The position numbers were made by a program, and so were the translations under genes. 64,000 nucleotides of DNA from Lachnospiraceae bacterium (GTDB taxonomy: Bacteria; Bacillota; Clostridia; Lachnospirales; Lachnospiraceae): positions 1 through 64,000 of the forward strand of contig JAFQLS010000017.1 in NCBI GenBank assembly GCA_017396555.1, written 5' to 3'. Below are positions 54,857-64,000 of the stretch, piece after piece. Each line of letters starts with the position of its first letter. Positions within the stretch are counted from its first letter, which is position 1. The notes under the pieces were generated by a model that saw nothing but the letters and a program-made list of their open reading frames with translations, had not been told where the DNA came from and ran no database searches.

Positions 54857-55135
54857 ATGTCAAATATTAAAAAAGTACCACAAAGGCAATGTATCGGATG
54901 TGGAGAAATGAAGTCAAAAAAGGAAATGACCAGAGTGATTAAGACAAACGAAGGAGAAATATGTGTTGATTTCACTGGAAAAAAGAATGGCAGAGGCGCA
55001 TATATATGTAACGATGTAGAATGTCTTAAGAAAGCTGTTAAAAATCATGGATTAGATAGAGCATTTAAGACTTCTGTTCCACAGGAGATATATGATGAGT
55101 TGATAAACAGTATGGAGGCACAAAATGCAGAATAA
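54857..55135 (+). CDS. ylxR: YlxR family nucleic-acid-binding protein
   Basis: 92 residues; family of small RNA/DNA-binding proteins encoded between nusA and infB. Signature: VPQRQCIGCGEMKSKKEM near the start, GRGAYIC and VECLKKA. It overlaps ylxQ by 11 nt. Confidence 0.93.
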   Translation: MSNIKKVPQRQCIGCGEMKSKKEMTRVIKTNEGEICVDFTGKKNGRGAYICNDVECLKKAVKNHGLDRAFKTSVPQEIYDELINSMEAQNAE

Positions 55136-55433
55136 AGTATATTCATTGATTGGAATTGCAACAAAGGCCGGCAAAACTGTTAGTGGAGAATTTAGTGTTG
55201 AGAGAGCAGTTAAGGATGGAAAAGCTGTAGTTGTAGTGATTGCAGAAGAAGCATCAGACAACACTAAAAAGATGTTTACAAATATGTGTAGCTTCTATAA
55301 TGTTCCACTTTATATATATGGAACCAAGGATGAATTAGGAAATGCCATGGGAAAACAAATGAGAGCATCCATGGCGATAACAGATGAAGGACTTGGTAAG
55401 GCACTGGAAAAGCAGATTAAATCGGAGGTGTAA
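55125..55433 (+). CDS. ylxQ: L7Ae-like ribosomal protein YlxQ
   Basis: 102 residues of the L7Ae/L30e/S12e family, a K-turn RNA-binding fold: LIGIATKAGKTVSGEFSVER, VVVVIAEEASDNTKKMF and a C-terminal GLGKALE. Starts within the end of ylxR. Found in most Firmicutes between ylxR and infB. Confidence 0.92.
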   Translation: MQNKVYSLIGIATKAGKTVSGEFSVERAVKDGKAVVVVIAEEASDNTKKMFTNMCSFYNVPLYIYGTKDELGNAMGKQMRASMAITDEGLGKALEKQIKSEV

Positions 55434-55436
55434 CGC

Positions 55437-57704
55437 ATGTCAAATATTAGAGTTCATGAGCTTGCAAAGTTATTAAATAAAGATAGTAAAGAAATTATTG
55501 GTGTTCTTAAAGAACATGGTGTTGAAGTGAAGAGTCATATGAGTTCGATTACAGATGAATCAGTAGAACTTGTAAAGAAGGCATTTGCTCCAAAGGAAGA
55601 AAAGAAGATTGAAAGCAAACCGGAAAATAAACCGGAAAAGAAACAAGAAAAAAAGCAGGATAAGAAATCACAGAGCAAAGAAAAGAAACCTGATAACAGA
55701 CCGGAAAAGAAGGAAGAGAAAAATAAACAGCCAAAGAAAGATGGTAATCAGGAAAAGAACCAGAATAATAAGAAAAATAAACAGGAAAATAAATCACATA
55801 TTTCACAGGTTTATAATCCACAAAATAGTTCTAAGAATAACAAGAACAATAAAAATAATCAGAACAATCAGAATAACAAAAATAATAAGAATGCAAATAA
55901 GCCGGCACCGGCACCAGCTCCTGTAAAGGAACCGGTAGAAGAAGAAATCAAGGTTATTACTATTCCTGAAAGTCTCACAATTGGTGAACTTGCTAATAAG
56001 ATGAAGATTCAGTCATCAGTGATTGTTAAGAAATTGTTTATGCAGGGACAAATTGTAACAATTAATCAGGAAATTGATTTTGAGCAGGCAGAAGAAATTG
56101 CAATGGAATTCGATATTATCGTTGAAATGGAAGAAAAGGTTGATGTAATTGAGGAACTTCTTAAGGAAGATGAAGAAGATGAAAGTCTTATGATTACAAG
56201 ACCACCTGTAGTTTGTGTAATGGGTCACGTTGACCATGGTAAAACATCGTTGCTTGATGCTATAAGAGCTACTAATGTGGTTACAGGTGAGGCAGGTGGA
56301 ATTACACAGCATATTGGTGCGTATGTGGTTGAAGTTGATGGACAGCAGATTACATTCCTTGATACACCGGGACATGAGGCATTTACTGCAATGCGTATGC
56401 GTGGTGCTCAGTCAACAGATATTGCAATTCTTGTAGTTGCGGCTGATGATGGTGTAATGCCTCAGACAGTAGAAGCTATTAACCATGCTAAAGCGGCAGG
56501 TGTTAGTATAATTGTTGCAGTCAACAAGATTGATAAGCCAAGTGCAAATATAGACAGAGTAAAGCAGGAGCTTTCTGAATATGAACTTATTCCTGAAGAT
56601 TGGGGTGGAGATACAATATTTGTACCTGTTTCAGCTCATACTAAGGAAGGTATTCCGGAGCTTCTTGAGATGGTATTGCTTGAGGCCGAGGTTTGTGAAC
56701 TTAAGGCTAATCCAAATCGTAAAGCAAGAGGTCTTGTTATAGAGGCACAGCTTGATAAGGGTAGAGGTCCGGTTGCAACTGTACTTGTTCAGAAGGGTAC
56801 ACTTAGAATATCTGATAATATTGCTGTGGGTTCATATTATGGTAAGGTTAGAGCAATGATAGATGATCAGGGTAGAAAGCTTAAAGAGGCTGGTCCATCT
56901 ACACCGGTTGAGATTTTAGGTCTTAATGGTGTTCCAAATGCAGGTGAAATTCTTGTTGCTACTCAGAATGATAAGGAAGCAAGAAACTTTGCAGAGACAT
57001 TTATTAAAGAAGGAAGAGAAAAACTTCTTGATGCATCAAAGGCTAAATCAAAAATGTCACTTGATGATTTGTTCACACAGATTCAGGCTGGTGATGTTAA
57101 GGAACTTGGTATTATCGTAAAGGCAGATGTTCAGGGTTCTGTAGAGGCAGTTAAGCAAAGTCTTGTTAAACTTTCTAATGATGAAGTAGTTGTTAAGATT
57201 ATTCATGGTGGTGTTGGTGCTATTAATGAATCAGACGTAACACTTGCATCAGCATCAAATGCAATTATTATCGGATTTAATGTTAGACCTGATAATACTG
57301 CAAAGGAAATAGCAGATAGAGAAAAGGTTGATTTAAGATTATACAGAGTAATATATCAGGCTATTGAAGATGTAGAGGCAGCTATGAAGGGACTTCTTGA
57401 TCCGGTATTCGAAGAAAAGATTATTGGTCATGCTGAGGTTAGACAGACTTTCAAGGCTTCGGGTGTTGGTACAATTGCAGGTTCATATGTTCTTGATGGT
57501 ATGTTCCAGAGAGGTTGTAATGTTCGTCTTACAAGAGAAGGAGAACAGCTATTTGATGGACCTCTTGCATCTCTTAAGAGATTTAAGGATGATGTTAAGG
57601 AAGTAAAAACAGGTTATGAATGTGGTCTTGTGCTTGAAAAGTTTAATGATGTTAAAGAGGGCGACCTTGTAGAAGCTTACATTATGGAAGAGGTACCTAG
57701 ATAG
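55437..57704 (+). CDS. infB: Translation initiation factor IF-2
   Basis: 755 residues. N-terminal IF2N (1-45, [19 protein letters not shown]), then a Lys/Asn/Gln-rich low-complexity linker (about 50-165), a second IF2N-like part ([16 protein letters not shown]), and the GTPase core with [16 protein letters not shown] (G1), [10 protein letters not shown] (G2), [14 protein letters not shown] (G3), VNKIDKP (G4). Domains II-IV follow. It delivers initiator tRNA to the 30S subunit. SD GGAGGTG. Confidence 0.97.
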   Translation: MSNIRVHELAKLLNKDSKEIIGVLKEHGVEVKSHMSSITDESVELVKKAFAPKEEKKIESKPENKPEKKQEKKQDKKSQSKEKKPDNRPEKKEEKNKQPKKDGNQEKNQNNKKNKQENKSHISQVYNPQNSSKNNKNNKNNQNNQNNKNNKNANKPAPAPAPVKEPVEEEIKVITIPESLTIGELANKMKIQSSVIVKKLFMQGQIVTINQEIDFEQAEEIAMEFDIIVEMEEKVDVIEELLKEDEEDESLMITRPPVVCVMGHVDHGKTSLLDAIRATNVVTGEAGGITQHIGAYVVEVDGQQITFLDTPGHEAFTAMRMRGAQSTDIAILVVAADDGVMPQTVEAINHAKAAGVSIIVAVNKIDKPSANIDRVKQELSEYELIPEDWGGDTIFVPVSAHTKEGIPELLEMVLLEAEVCELKANPNRKARGLVIEAQLDKGRGPVATVLVQKGTLRISDNIAVGSYYGKVRAMIDDQGRKLKEAGPSTPVEILGLNGVPNAGEILVATQNDKEARNFAETFIKEGREKLLDASKAKSKMSLDDLFTQIQAGDVKELGIIVKADVQGSVEAVKQSLVKLSNDEVVVKIIHGGVGAINESDVTLASASNAIIIGFNVRPDNTAKEIADREKVDLRLYRVIYQAIEDVEAAMKGLLDPVFEEKIIGHAEVRQTFKASGVGTIAGSYVLDGMFQRGCNVRLTREGEQLFDGPLASLKRFKDDVKEVKTGYECGLVLEKFNDVKEGDLVEAYIMEEVPR

Positions 57705-57714
57705 GAGTTAATAG

Positions 57715-58065
57715 ATGAGAAAAAATAGTATTAAGAACACTAGAATAAATGTTGAGGTTCAGAGGGAACTCAGTAATATAATACGTGGAGAAATTAAGGA
57801 TCCACGTATTAACCCTATGACAAGTGTTGTGGCGGTAGAGGTTGCTCCTGATCTTAAGCAGTGTAAGGCGTATATTAGTGTGCTTGGTGATGAAGAATCG
57901 CAGAAACATACTTTGGAAGGTCTCAGGAGTGCAGAAGGTTATATAAGAAAACAGCTTGCATCTTCTATCAACCTGAGAAATACGCCTGAAATAACATTTA
58001 TTATAGATCAGTCCATAGAATATGGAGTAAATATGTCGAAGCTTATTGATGAAGTAAACAAATAA
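57715..58065 (+). CDS. rbfA: Ribosome-binding factor A
   Basis: 116 residues, KH-like 30S maturation factor: RINVEVQRELSNIIRGEIKDPRI in parts (NVEVQRELSNIIRGEIKD), MTSVVAVEVAPDLKQCKAYI and LAS.INLRNTPEITFIID. Starts 10 nt after infB. Confidence 0.95.
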   Translation: MRKNSIKNTRINVEVQRELSNIIRGEIKDPRINPMTSVVAVEVAPDLKQCKAYISVLGDEESQKHTLEGLRSAEGYIRKQLASSINLRNTPEITFIIDQSIEYGVNMSKLIDEVNK

Positions 58066-58079
58066 TTGGGAGTGTTATT

Positions 58080-59030
58080 TTGAAAAAAATAGTAGATATT
58101 ATTAAAGGAGCATCAACTATTGCAATTGGTGGACATATTCGACCTGATGGTGATTGTATAGGTTCATGTATGGGACTGTACAATTATCTTAGGGAGAATT
58201 TTTCTGATGTAGAAGTTGATGTATATTTACAGAAAATACCGGATAGATTTAAGTTTATAAAGAATTCGGATGCGATTATTTCAGATGTTGAGGAAGATAA
58301 AAAATATGATTTATTTATTGTTCTTGACTCTAGTGATATAGATAGACTTGGAGAATTCCAAAAATATTTTGACGAAGCAGACAGAACGTTTTGTATTGAT
58401 CACCATATAAGTAATAATCACTATGCTGATGAAGATATCGTTGTCGATAATGCAAGTTCTACGAGTGAAGTTATATATGAACTTATGGACGAAGAAAAGG
58501 TATCAAAGGCTGTTGCAGAATGTATTTATATAGGGATTGTTCATGATTCGGGAGTGTTTAAATATCAGAGCACAACTAAGAGAACGATGGAGATAGCCGG
58601 TGAGTTAATGCAAAAGGGTATACCCTTTACAAAGATTATAGATGATACATTTTATACCAAGAGTTACATTGAAAATCAGATTCTTGGAAGAGCCTTAGTG
58701 GAAAGCGTTATGTTTTTTAACGGAAAATGTATTGTATCAGCTATAAGCAAAGGCGTTCAGGATTTCTATGGTATTACCAGTGATGATATGGGTGGTATAG
58801 TAGAACAGTTAAGAATAACAAAAGGTGTTGAGTGTGCTATATTTATGTATGAAACTGAGCATCTTAAATATAAAGTTAGTATGCGTTCAAAGGAAATAGT
58901 TGATGTTAGTAAAATTGCAACATATTTTGGTGGCGGTGGGCATATGAGAGCAGCAGGCTTTAATATGGAAGGAAATTTCCACGATGTTGTTAATAATATT
59001 TCTGAACAGATTGCATTACAGCTAGATTAG
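58080..59030 (+). CDS. nrnA: NrnA-type DHH phosphoesterase (nanoRNase/pAp phosphatase)
   Basis: 316 residues from a TTG start (SD TTGGGAGTG). It degrades short oligoribonucleotides and removes the 3' phosphate of pAp in relatives. Motifs: AIGGHIRPDGDCIGS (DHH I), FIVLDSSDIDRLG, CIDHHISNNHYA (DHH), and the C-terminal FGGGGHMRAAGF (DHHA1). In a c-di-GMP-rich genome it may also finish pGpG breakdown; that is inference. Confidence 0.93.
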   Translation: MKKIVDIIKGASTIAIGGHIRPDGDCIGSCMGLYNYLRENFSDVEVDVYLQKIPDRFKFIKNSDAIISDVEEDKKYDLFIVLDSSDIDRLGEFQKYFDEADRTFCIDHHISNNHYADEDIVVDNASSTSEVIYELMDEEKVSKAVAECIYIGIVHDSGVFKYQSTTKRTMEIAGELMQKGIPFTKIIDDTFYTKSYIENQILGRALVESVMFFNGKCIVSAISKGVQDFYGITSDDMGGIVEQLRITKGVECAIFMYETEHLKYKVSMRSKEIVDVSKIATYFGGGGHMRAAGFNMEGNFHDVVNNISEQIALQLD

Positions 59031-59039
59031 TGGTGGACT

Positions 59040-59945
59040 ATGATTAACGGTATAATAAATGTATATAAGGAAAAGGGCTATACATCACATGATGTGGTAG
59101 CAAAGCTTAGAGGCATTTTAAAACAGAAAAAAATAGGACATACAGGAACTCTTGATCCTGACGCAGAAGGTGTTTTGCCGGTGTGTCTTGGTAAAGGTAC
59201 TAAGCTGTGCGATATGTTTACAGATAAGGATAAAACATATAAGGCAGTTATGCATCTTGGAATTGTAACTGATACACAGGATTCTTCGGGAAATATATTG
59301 GAGGAAAAGGAAATATCATTCTTGAATGAAAATACTGTGAAAGAAAAAATTCTTTCTTTTATAGGCGAGTACAATCAGATTCCACCAATGTATTCGGCTC
59401 TAAAGGTAAATGGTAAGAAGTTATATGAATTGGCCAGACAGGGAATTGAAGTTGAAAGAAAGGCAAGAAAGGTTTTTATCTATGACATTAAGATAGATAA
59501 AATAGAATTGCCCTATGTTACAATGACAGTTGACTGTTCAAAGGGTACATACATAAGAACGCTTTGTCATGATATTGGACAAGCTTTGGATGTTGGGGCT
59601 TGTATGGAACATCTTATAAGAACAAATGTAAGTGTATTTAATATAGAAGAAAGTCTTAAGCTTTGCGAAATAGAGAGACTCAGAGATAACGGTGAACTTG
59701 ATAATTATATTAAAAAGGTAGATGAAGTTTTTGAAAATCTTTTAAGAATTACAATGAAGCCGGAAGCTGATAAACTTGTATATAATGGAAATCCATTTAC
59801 AAAAAGAGATATATCGAATGCTGATAAGAATTTTTCTAAAGATGAGTCATACAGGGTATATGATTCAAAAGGAGTTTTTATTGGTATATATGGATATAAA
59901 GAAAATGGATTGTTCAAAGTGATAAAGTTCTTTATGTGTGACTGA
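59040..59945 (+). CDS. truB: tRNA pseudouridine(55) synthase
   Basis: 301 residues. It makes pseudouridine in the T loop of tRNAs. Motifs: IINVYKEKGYTSHDVV, KIGHTGTLDPDAEGVLPV with the catalytic Asp, KTYKAVMHLG, PPMYSALKVNGKKLYELAR and SKGTYIRTLCHDIG. The start overlaps the end of the TGGTGGA SD area, ATG at 59040. Confidence 0.97.
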   Translation: MINGIINVYKEKGYTSHDVVAKLRGILKQKKIGHTGTLDPDAEGVLPVCLGKGTKLCDMFTDKDKTYKAVMHLGIVTDTQDSSGNILEEKEISFLNENTVKEKILSFIGEYNQIPPMYSALKVNGKKLYELARQGIEVERKARKVFIYDIKIDKIELPYVTMTVDCSKGTYIRTLCHDIGQALDVGACMEHLIRTNVSVFNIEESLKLCEIERLRDNGELDNYIKKVDEVFENLLRITMKPEADKLVYNGNPFTKRDISNADKNFSKDESYRVYDSKGVFIGIYGYKENGLFKVIKFFMCD

Positions 59946-59964
59946 ACTGGTAAGGTAAAGAATA

Positions 59965-60873
59965 ATGAAGTACATTAACAGTGATGATTTTAAACTGAAT
60001 AACACAGTGGTAACACTAGGTAAGTTTGATGGGTTTCATATTGGACATATGAGACTTATTGAAGAATTAAAGAAAAATAAAAATGAATTTAACACTGTTG
60101 TTTTTACATTTGATACATCGCCTCTTAAGGTTTTAGGTAGTGACAATAATGAAATTCTTTCTAAAAATGAAAGAATGAATATGTATGAAAAATTAGAAAT
60201 GGATGTTGTTATAGAGTACCCATTTGATGATAGATTAATGCATATGTCACCTGAGGAATTTGTTGAAAATGTTATAAAAGCTAAGCTTAATGCTAAAAAA
60301 ATAATAGTGGGTAAGGATTTTAGATTTGGTCATAAGCGTGCAGGAGATATAGAATTATTAAAAAAATTGTCAAAAATACATAACTATGAGCTTGTAGTTA
60401 TTGATAAAGTTAAGTATCTTTGTGAAGATGTAAGCAGTACAAGGATTAAATCTGAAATCAATACAGGAAATATAGAGGCTGCGAATGAAATGTTAGGATA
60501 TATATATCCTATTTGCAGTAAAGTTATTTCCGGTAAAAAAATTGGTAGAACACTTGGATTTCCTACAATCAATCAGGAGGTACCGTTTGGAAAGGTTATA
60601 CCGTTAAATGGAGTTTATGCATCAAAGATTTTGATAGATGATAAGGTATATACAGGTGTTACAAATATTGGTTGTAAACCAACTCTAAAAAATAACAATG
60701 ATATAAATGTAGAAACATATATATTTGATTTTGATGAAGATGTATATGAAAAAACAGTTTGTACAATGTTATATTCATACATAAGAAGTGAAAGGCAGTT
60801 TGAAAATCTTGAAATGTTAAAAGAACAAATTGCAAAAGATAAAGATACTGTAAAAGAGTTTTTTGAAAAATAA
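59965..60873 (+). CDS. ribF: Bifunctional riboflavin kinase / FAD synthetase
   Basis: 302 residues. The N-terminal adenylyltransferase half has VVTLGKFDGFHIGHMRLI and DFRFGHKRAGD with a following S-S-T-R-I-K block. The C-terminal kinase half (about 175-300) has GRTLGFPTINQ, NGVYA, GVTNIGCKPT and VETYIFDFDED. It makes FMN and FAD. Last gene of the rimP operon proper. Confidence 0.96.
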   Translation: MKYINSDDFKLNNTVVTLGKFDGFHIGHMRLIEELKKNKNEFNTVVFTFDTSPLKVLGSDNNEILSKNERMNMYEKLEMDVVIEYPFDDRLMHMSPEEFVENVIKAKLNAKKIIVGKDFRFGHKRAGDIELLKKLSKIHNYELVVIDKVKYLCEDVSSTRIKSEINTGNIEAANEMLGYIYPICSKVISGKKIGRTLGFPTINQEVPFGKVIPLNGVYASKILIDDKVYTGVTNIGCKPTLKNNNDINVETYIFDFDEDVYEKTVCTMLYSYIRSERQFENLEMLKEQIAKDKDTVKEFFEK

Positions 60874-60897
60874 TCTGAAATACGGAGGGAATTGAAA

Positions 60898-61083
60898 ATG
60901 AATATTGTTGCATCGATGATTTCTGGAAGTGTAGCTACAGGTGACGAAGTGGATGTTAAAAAATTCGTTATTATTGGAGTTGTATGTGTGGTACTGGTTA
61001 TAGGCGTTACAGTACTTGGCAAAATGGCAGCTAAGAGTGATGAACAGGAAAAAGGCAAGGAAGATAATATAGAAGATAAATAG
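60898..61083 (+). CDS. Small single-pass membrane protein
   Basis: 61 residues from the ATG at 60898 (SD GGAGG, 9 nt; an in-frame TTG at 60892 is too close). One membrane helix (about 25-43, FVIIGVVCVVLVIGVTVLG) with a short N-terminus and a charged, Lys/Glu/Asp-rich tail. It follows ribF by 24 nt and precedes a terminator, so it is co-transcribed with the translation operon. Unrecognised; function unknown. Confidence 0.7.
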   Translation: MNIVASMISGSVATGDEVDVKKFVIIGVVCVVLVIGVTVLGKMAAKSDEQEKGKEDNIEDK

Positions 61084-61095
61084 AATAATTATAAG

Positions 61096-61133
61096 AATCT
61101 GCATAGTGTTTAAACATTATGCAGATTTTTTCT
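61096..61133 (+). terminator. Terminator of the rimP operon
   Basis: AATCTGCATAGTG pairs with CATTATGCAGATT (one G-T pair) around a 6-nt loop, then TTTTTCTT. Confidence 0.85.
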
Positions 61134-61160
61134 TGACATATAAAAAACGTGTGCTATAAT
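61133..61160 (+). promoter_or_regulatory. Promoter of the NlpC/P60 gene
   Basis: Perfect TTGACA (61133-61138), 16-nt spacer, perfect TATAAT (61155-61160), then about 70 nt of AT-rich leader before the ATG at 61231. The -35 abuts the preceding T-tract. Confidence 0.8.
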
Positions 61161-61230
61161 AACTTTGTAATAAATGTAACAAAAATTTAACAATTTTAAT
61201 AATATATTACTAAAGGAGAAAGGTAATAAT

Positions 61231-62436
61231 ATGCTTAATATTAAGAAGAGAAGAATAGTAGCTTTTTCGGTAGTTACTTCGGTTACAACTTTATTGATTA
61301 GTGGTGCGGTATTTGCCGGTAACGGAGATATTAGTGTGGCAACATCTGGGGTTTCTGCTGCGATAGAATCTTTTATTAATAATTCAGAGGATTCGGACAA
61401 TGCACATATTAATACAGCAGGAATATCGGTTGCATTAAATGATTATTATGTTAATGAGAAGAGTACAGAGGTTATTGTAGCTTCTAAGGAAGATATAGAG
61501 AGTATTCTTATGTTGAAGCCTGAGTCTGAAACTAAGAAAGAAGAGCCTAAGAAGGAAGAAAATAAAAATGAAGCTAAAAAGGAAGATAAGAATGTTTCAT
61601 ATGCAGGATACAAAAAGCTTGGTGTTGCAAATGTAACTAACTATCTTAATGTTAGAGAAGAACCAAGTATGACAGGTAAAATACTTGGTAAATTACCTAT
61701 GAATGCAGGTTGTGAGATTTTAGATGAGGTAAATGGCTGGTATAAGATTGAATCGGGTAATGTATCAGGTTATGTGTCTTCAGAATATTTATTGACAGGA
61801 CAGAAGGCACTTAAGCGTGCAAAGAAAGCTATTTCTACATATGCAACTGTTACATGCGATCAGTTAAAGGTAAGACAGGAGCCAAATACTAACTGTGCTG
61901 TATTATCAAGGGTGGCAAAGGATGAAAAGCTTGAAGTTGTAGAAGTATTAGATGGTTGGGTTAAGATTAATATTAATAATAATATTGGATATGTAAGTGC
62001 GGAATTTGTTAACGTACATGACTCTTTACCACAAGGTTTGACTATAAAAGAGTTATCTTATGGTGGGGACGTATCTAATAAGGTTGTAGAACTTATAGAA
62101 TATGCTAAACAGTTTTTGGGTAATCCATATGTATATGGTGGAACCAGCCTTACAAACGGAACGGATTGTTCAGGATTTACTATGAGAATATTTGAACATT
62201 TTGGTTACAGTCTTAACAGAAGTTCAGGCTCACAGAGCTATAACGGAACACCGGTATCCTTATCAGAGATTAAGCCCGGAGATTTATTGTTCTATAGTTA
62301 TGGAAGTTCTATCGGTCATGTTGCTATTTATATTGGAAATGGACAGATTATTCACGCTGGTACAGAAAGAACAGGTATATGTATAGGTAACGCATATTAT
62401 CAGACACCATGTTGTGCAAGAAGAATTATTTATTAA
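61231..62436 (+). CDS. Secreted NlpC/P60 endopeptidase with two SH3 domains
   Basis: 401 residues: signal peptide (about 1-29, cleaved after FAG region), an N-terminal part with a Lys/Glu-rich hinge (98-121), two bacterial SH3 domains (about 131-187, VANVTNYLNVREEPSMTGKI; 205-262, VTCDQLKVRQEPNTNCAV), and an NlpC/P60 domain (283-401) with Cys313 (GTDCSGF), His363 (GHVAIYIG) and His375. It should cleave stem peptides of peptidoglycan during growth or separation. Own consensus promoter and no partners. The ATG follows AAAGGAGAAAGG. Confidence 0.95.
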   Translation: MLNIKKRRIVAFSVVTSVTTLLISGAVFAGNGDISVATSGVSAAIESFINNSEDSDNAHINTAGISVALNDYYVNEKSTEVIVASKEDIESILMLKPESETKKEEPKKEENKNEAKKEDKNVSYAGYKKLGVANVTNYLNVREEPSMTGKILGKLPMNAGCEILDEVNGWYKIESGNVSGYVSSEYLLTGQKALKRAKKAISTYATVTCDQLKVRQEPNTNCAVLSRVAKDEKLEVVEVLDGWVKININNNIGYVSAEFVNVHDSLPQGLTIKELSYGGDVSNKVVELIEYAKQFLGNPYVYGGTSLTNGTDCSGFTMRIFEHFGYSLNRSSGSQSYNGTPVSLSEIKPGDLLFYSYGSSIGHVAIYIGNGQIIHAGTERTGICIGNAYYQTPCCARRIIY

Positions 62437-62456
62437 TAAATTTGTAAACATAGCAC

Positions 62457-62485
62457 TAGACAAAAGTCTGGTGCTATGTTACAAT
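62457..62485 (+). promoter_or_regulatory. Promoter of rpsO within a hairpin
   Basis: TAGACA (62457-62462), 17-nt spacer, TACAAT (62480-62485). It lies on a 15-bp inverted repeat (62447-62461 with 62466-62480; AACATAGCACTAGAC on the left). The repeat may be a terminator for the upstream gene, though no T-run follows it. Confidence 0.5.
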
Positions 62486-62487
62486 GT

Positions 62488-62575
62488 ACGAGGTCAATTT
62501 TGATAGCCGTTACTCGGACATTGGCTCACTCCGACCATATCTGAAGTGATAGGCGATAATATTTTTAAAGGAGGA
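62488..62575 (+). ncRNA. Structured leader of rpsO (possible S15 autoregulatory site)
   Basis: The leader between promoter and SD contains GATAGCC...GGCGATA and TCGGA (62514-62518) pairing with TCCGA (62530-62534), i.e. at least two stems. S15 represses its own mRNA by binding such leaders in several phyla. The assignment rests on position and hand-folding. Confidence 0.4.
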
Positions 62576-62582
62576 ACTTAGA

Positions 62583-62849
62583 ATGATAACTAAGGAACAG
62601 AAGGCACAGTTAATTAAAGAATATGGTAGAACACCGGAAGACACAGGTTCTCCGGAAGTTCAGATTGCTATTTTAACTTTCAGAATTAGAGAGTTAACAG
62701 AGCATTTAAAAGTTCATCAGAAGGATCACCATTCAAGAAGAGGACTTCTTAAGTTAGTAGGTCAGAGAAGAGGTTTACTTGATTACCTTAAGAAGAATGA
62801 CCTTGAAGGTTATCGTACATTAATTGAACGTTTAGGAATCAGAAAGTAA
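62583..62849 (+). CDS. rpsO: 30S ribosomal protein S15
   Basis: 88 residues, standard length. [40 protein letters not shown] and [14 protein letters not shown] are diagnostic. SD AAAGGAGGAA. Its own promoter and terminator separate it from pnp, its usual neighbour. Confidence 0.98.
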   Translation: MITKEQKAQLIKEYGRTPEDTGSPEVQIAILTFRIRELTEHLKVHQKDHHSRRGLLKLVGQRRGLLDYLKKNDLEGYRTLIERLGIRK

Positions 62850-62862
62850 TAACTTTTTATAC

Positions 62863-62904
62863 AGTAGACTTGGTATAGTGATACCGAGTCTATTGTTGTT
62901 ATTA
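62863..62904 (+). terminator. Terminator after rpsO
   Basis: AGTAGACTTGGTAT pairs with ATACCGAGTCTATT (G-U pairs) around a 4-nt loop, followed by GTTGTTATTA. Confidence 0.65.
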
Positions 62905-62921
62905 TCAAATATAATTAATGA

Positions 62922-62996
62922 TGGAAGATATGCTACCGAGACCACTGAGGTACTTATGAGGGTCGTAGGCAGCTCAGTGTTTTCGGCATCTTCCAC
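62922..62996 (+). ncRNA. Structured leader of pnp
   Basis: A long hairpin: TGGAAGAT pairs with ATCTTCCA at the base and CACTGAG with CTCAGTG near the top, with an internal loop and a branch (GGTACTTATGAGGGTC). pnp leaders are autoregulated by RNase III and PNPase in other bacteria; the hairpin is consistent with that. Alternatively a leader processed from rpsO read-through. Confidence 0.5.
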
Positions 62997-63020
62997 CATA
63001 AATAAAAAGGAGATGTAGAT

Positions 63021-64000
63021 ATGTACAAAAGTTTTAGCATGGAACTTGCAGGAAGAACTCTTACAGTAGATATTGGAAGAGTTGCTAAGCAGGCAAATGG
63101 TGCAGCGTTAATGCATTATGGAGATACAGTTGTTCTTTCAACAGCGACTGCATCAGAGAAACCAAGGGATGGAATAGATTTCTTTCCATTAAGTGTTGAA
63201 TATGAAGAAAAGCTATATGCAGTAGGTAAGATACCTGGTGGATTTAACAAGAGAGAAGGAAAGGCATCTGAAAATGCTATCCTTACATCAAGAGTAATTG
63301 ACCGTCCTATGAGACCATTATTCCCTAAAGATTACAGAAATGATGTTACACTTAACAATATGGTAATGTCTGTTGATCCTGAATGTAGTCCGGAACTTAC
63401 AGCTATGATTGGTTCAGCAATTGCTGTAGCAATTTCGGATATTCCATTTGATGGTCCATGTGCAACAACACAGGTTGGTCTTATTGATGGAGAATTTGTA
63501 TTTAACCCAAATGCATCACAGAATGCTGTTTCAGATCTTAAGCTTACTGTAGCTTCAACAAGTGAAAAGGTTATTATGATTGAGGCAGGTGCAAATGAAG
63601 TTAAAGAAGATAAGATGATTGAAGCAATTTACGCAGCACATGCAATCAATCAGCAGGTTATTGAATTTATCAATAATATTGTAGCAGAATGTGGTAAAGC
63701 AAAGCATGAGTATACAAGCTGTGCAGTTCCAGAAGAATTATTTGCAGCTATCAAGGAAATTGTTCCACCGGCAGAGATGGAGGAAGCTGTATTTACAGAT
63801 GAGAAGCAGATTAGAGAAGAAAATATGCGTCAGGTTACAGCGAAGCTTGAAGAAGCATTTGCAGATAATGAAGAATGGCTTGCAGTTCTTCCGGATGCTA
63901 TTTATCAGTATCAAAAGAAGACAGTTCGTAAGATGATTCTTAAGGATCATAAGCGACCAGACGGAAGAGAACTTACACAGATTCGTAAGCTTGCTGCAGA
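63021..64000 (+). CDS. pnp: Polynucleotide phosphorylase, 5' part
   Basis: The ATG at 63021 (SD AAAAAGGAGATG) opens a frame that is still open at the window edge (326 codons, no stop). It shows the first RNase PH-like domain: MELAGRTLTVDIGRVAKQ, YGDTVVLSTATASE, KIPGGFNKREGKASENAIL, SRVIDRPMRPLFPK, and then the helical domain and KDHKRPDGREL, the start of the second PH domain. It degrades RNA 3'-5' by phosphorolysis. The 3' half, including KH and S1 domains, lies outside the window. Confidence 0.97.
   Translation, partial: MYKSFSMELAGRTLTVDIGRVAKQANGAALMHYGDTVVLSTATASEKPRDGIDFFPLSVEYEEKLYAVGKIPGGFNKREGKASENAILTSRVIDRPMRPLFPKDYRNDVTLNNMVMSVDPECSPELTAMIGSAIAVAISDIPFDGPCATTQVGLIDGEFVFNPNASQNAVSDLKLTVASTSEKVIMIEAGANEVKEDKMIEAIYAAHAINQQVIEFINNIVAECGKAKHEYTSCAVPEELFAAIKEIVPPAEMEEAVFTDEKQIREENMRQVTAKLEEAFADNEEWLAVLPDAIYQYQKKTVRKMILKDHKRPDGRELTQIRKLAA

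Overview
The window is low-GC, densely coded DNA from a Firmicute, most likely a member of the Lachnospiraceae (Clostridia; the Butyrivibrio/Roseburia/Pseudobutyrivibrio type). This rests on PolC-type replicase, the non-mevalonate isoprenoid genes dxr and ispG, the gene orders pyrH-frr-uppS-cdsA-dxr-rseP-ispG-polC and rimP-nusA-ylxR-ylxQ-infB-rbfA-nrnA-truB-ribF, frequent TTG/GTG starts with strong Shine-Dalgarno (SD) sequences, and Rpn-type and XRE genes typical of gut clostridia. The family-level placement is inference.

Layout. 1-1620: remnants of small genes (a truncated helix-turn-helix gene and one reading frame broken by two stops). 1772-22791: a single ~21 kb operon with its own promoter and a strong terminator. 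In order it encodes an HD-GYP protein, a membrane-anchored exported protein, two paralogous exported proteins, a membrane-anchored McrB-like AAA+ ATPase, a DUF2357-like protein, an ER/SipW-type signal peptidase, three more TasA/camelysin-like exported proteins and a 3825-residue secreted beta-helix protein. 23014-24057: Rpn-type nuclease/transposase. 24101-30537: c-di-GMP-related and sugar genes (an EAL protein and a GH13 lipoprotein on the minus strand, a TPR-GGDEF protein on the plus strand). 30606-43173: bactofilin followed by the pyrH...polC cluster and a probable nuclease-fold protein. 43234-48649: CheX, a DHH phosphoesterase, a GntR-regulated ABC exporter operon and a membrane GGDEF protein. 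48720-52986: an accessory island with an XRE repressor and paired operators, a DnaJ-domain membrane protein, a secreted PPC/Big_2 protein, a cysteine-rich protein, an Lgt-like membrane enzyme, and a 266-bp nested palindrome. 53075-60873: tRNA-Glu(CTC) and the rimP...ribF translation operon. 60898-64000: a small membrane protein, an NlpC/P60 hydrolase, rpsO and the start of pnp.

The most unusual content is the 1772-22791 operon. It looks like a dedicated system for building a cell-surface fibre or coat. A SipW-like peptidase would process several TasA-like subunits, a giant adhesin would be the displayed product, and an HD-GYP protein would tie it to c-di-GMP. The unexpected part is an McrB-like ATPase carrying two N-terminal membrane helices, paired with a DUF2357-like protein in which I see no nuclease motif. 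That suggests a restriction-type motor reused at the membrane. The function is inferred from context and motifs only. A second, smaller candidate system is the repressor-controlled island at 48720-52712.
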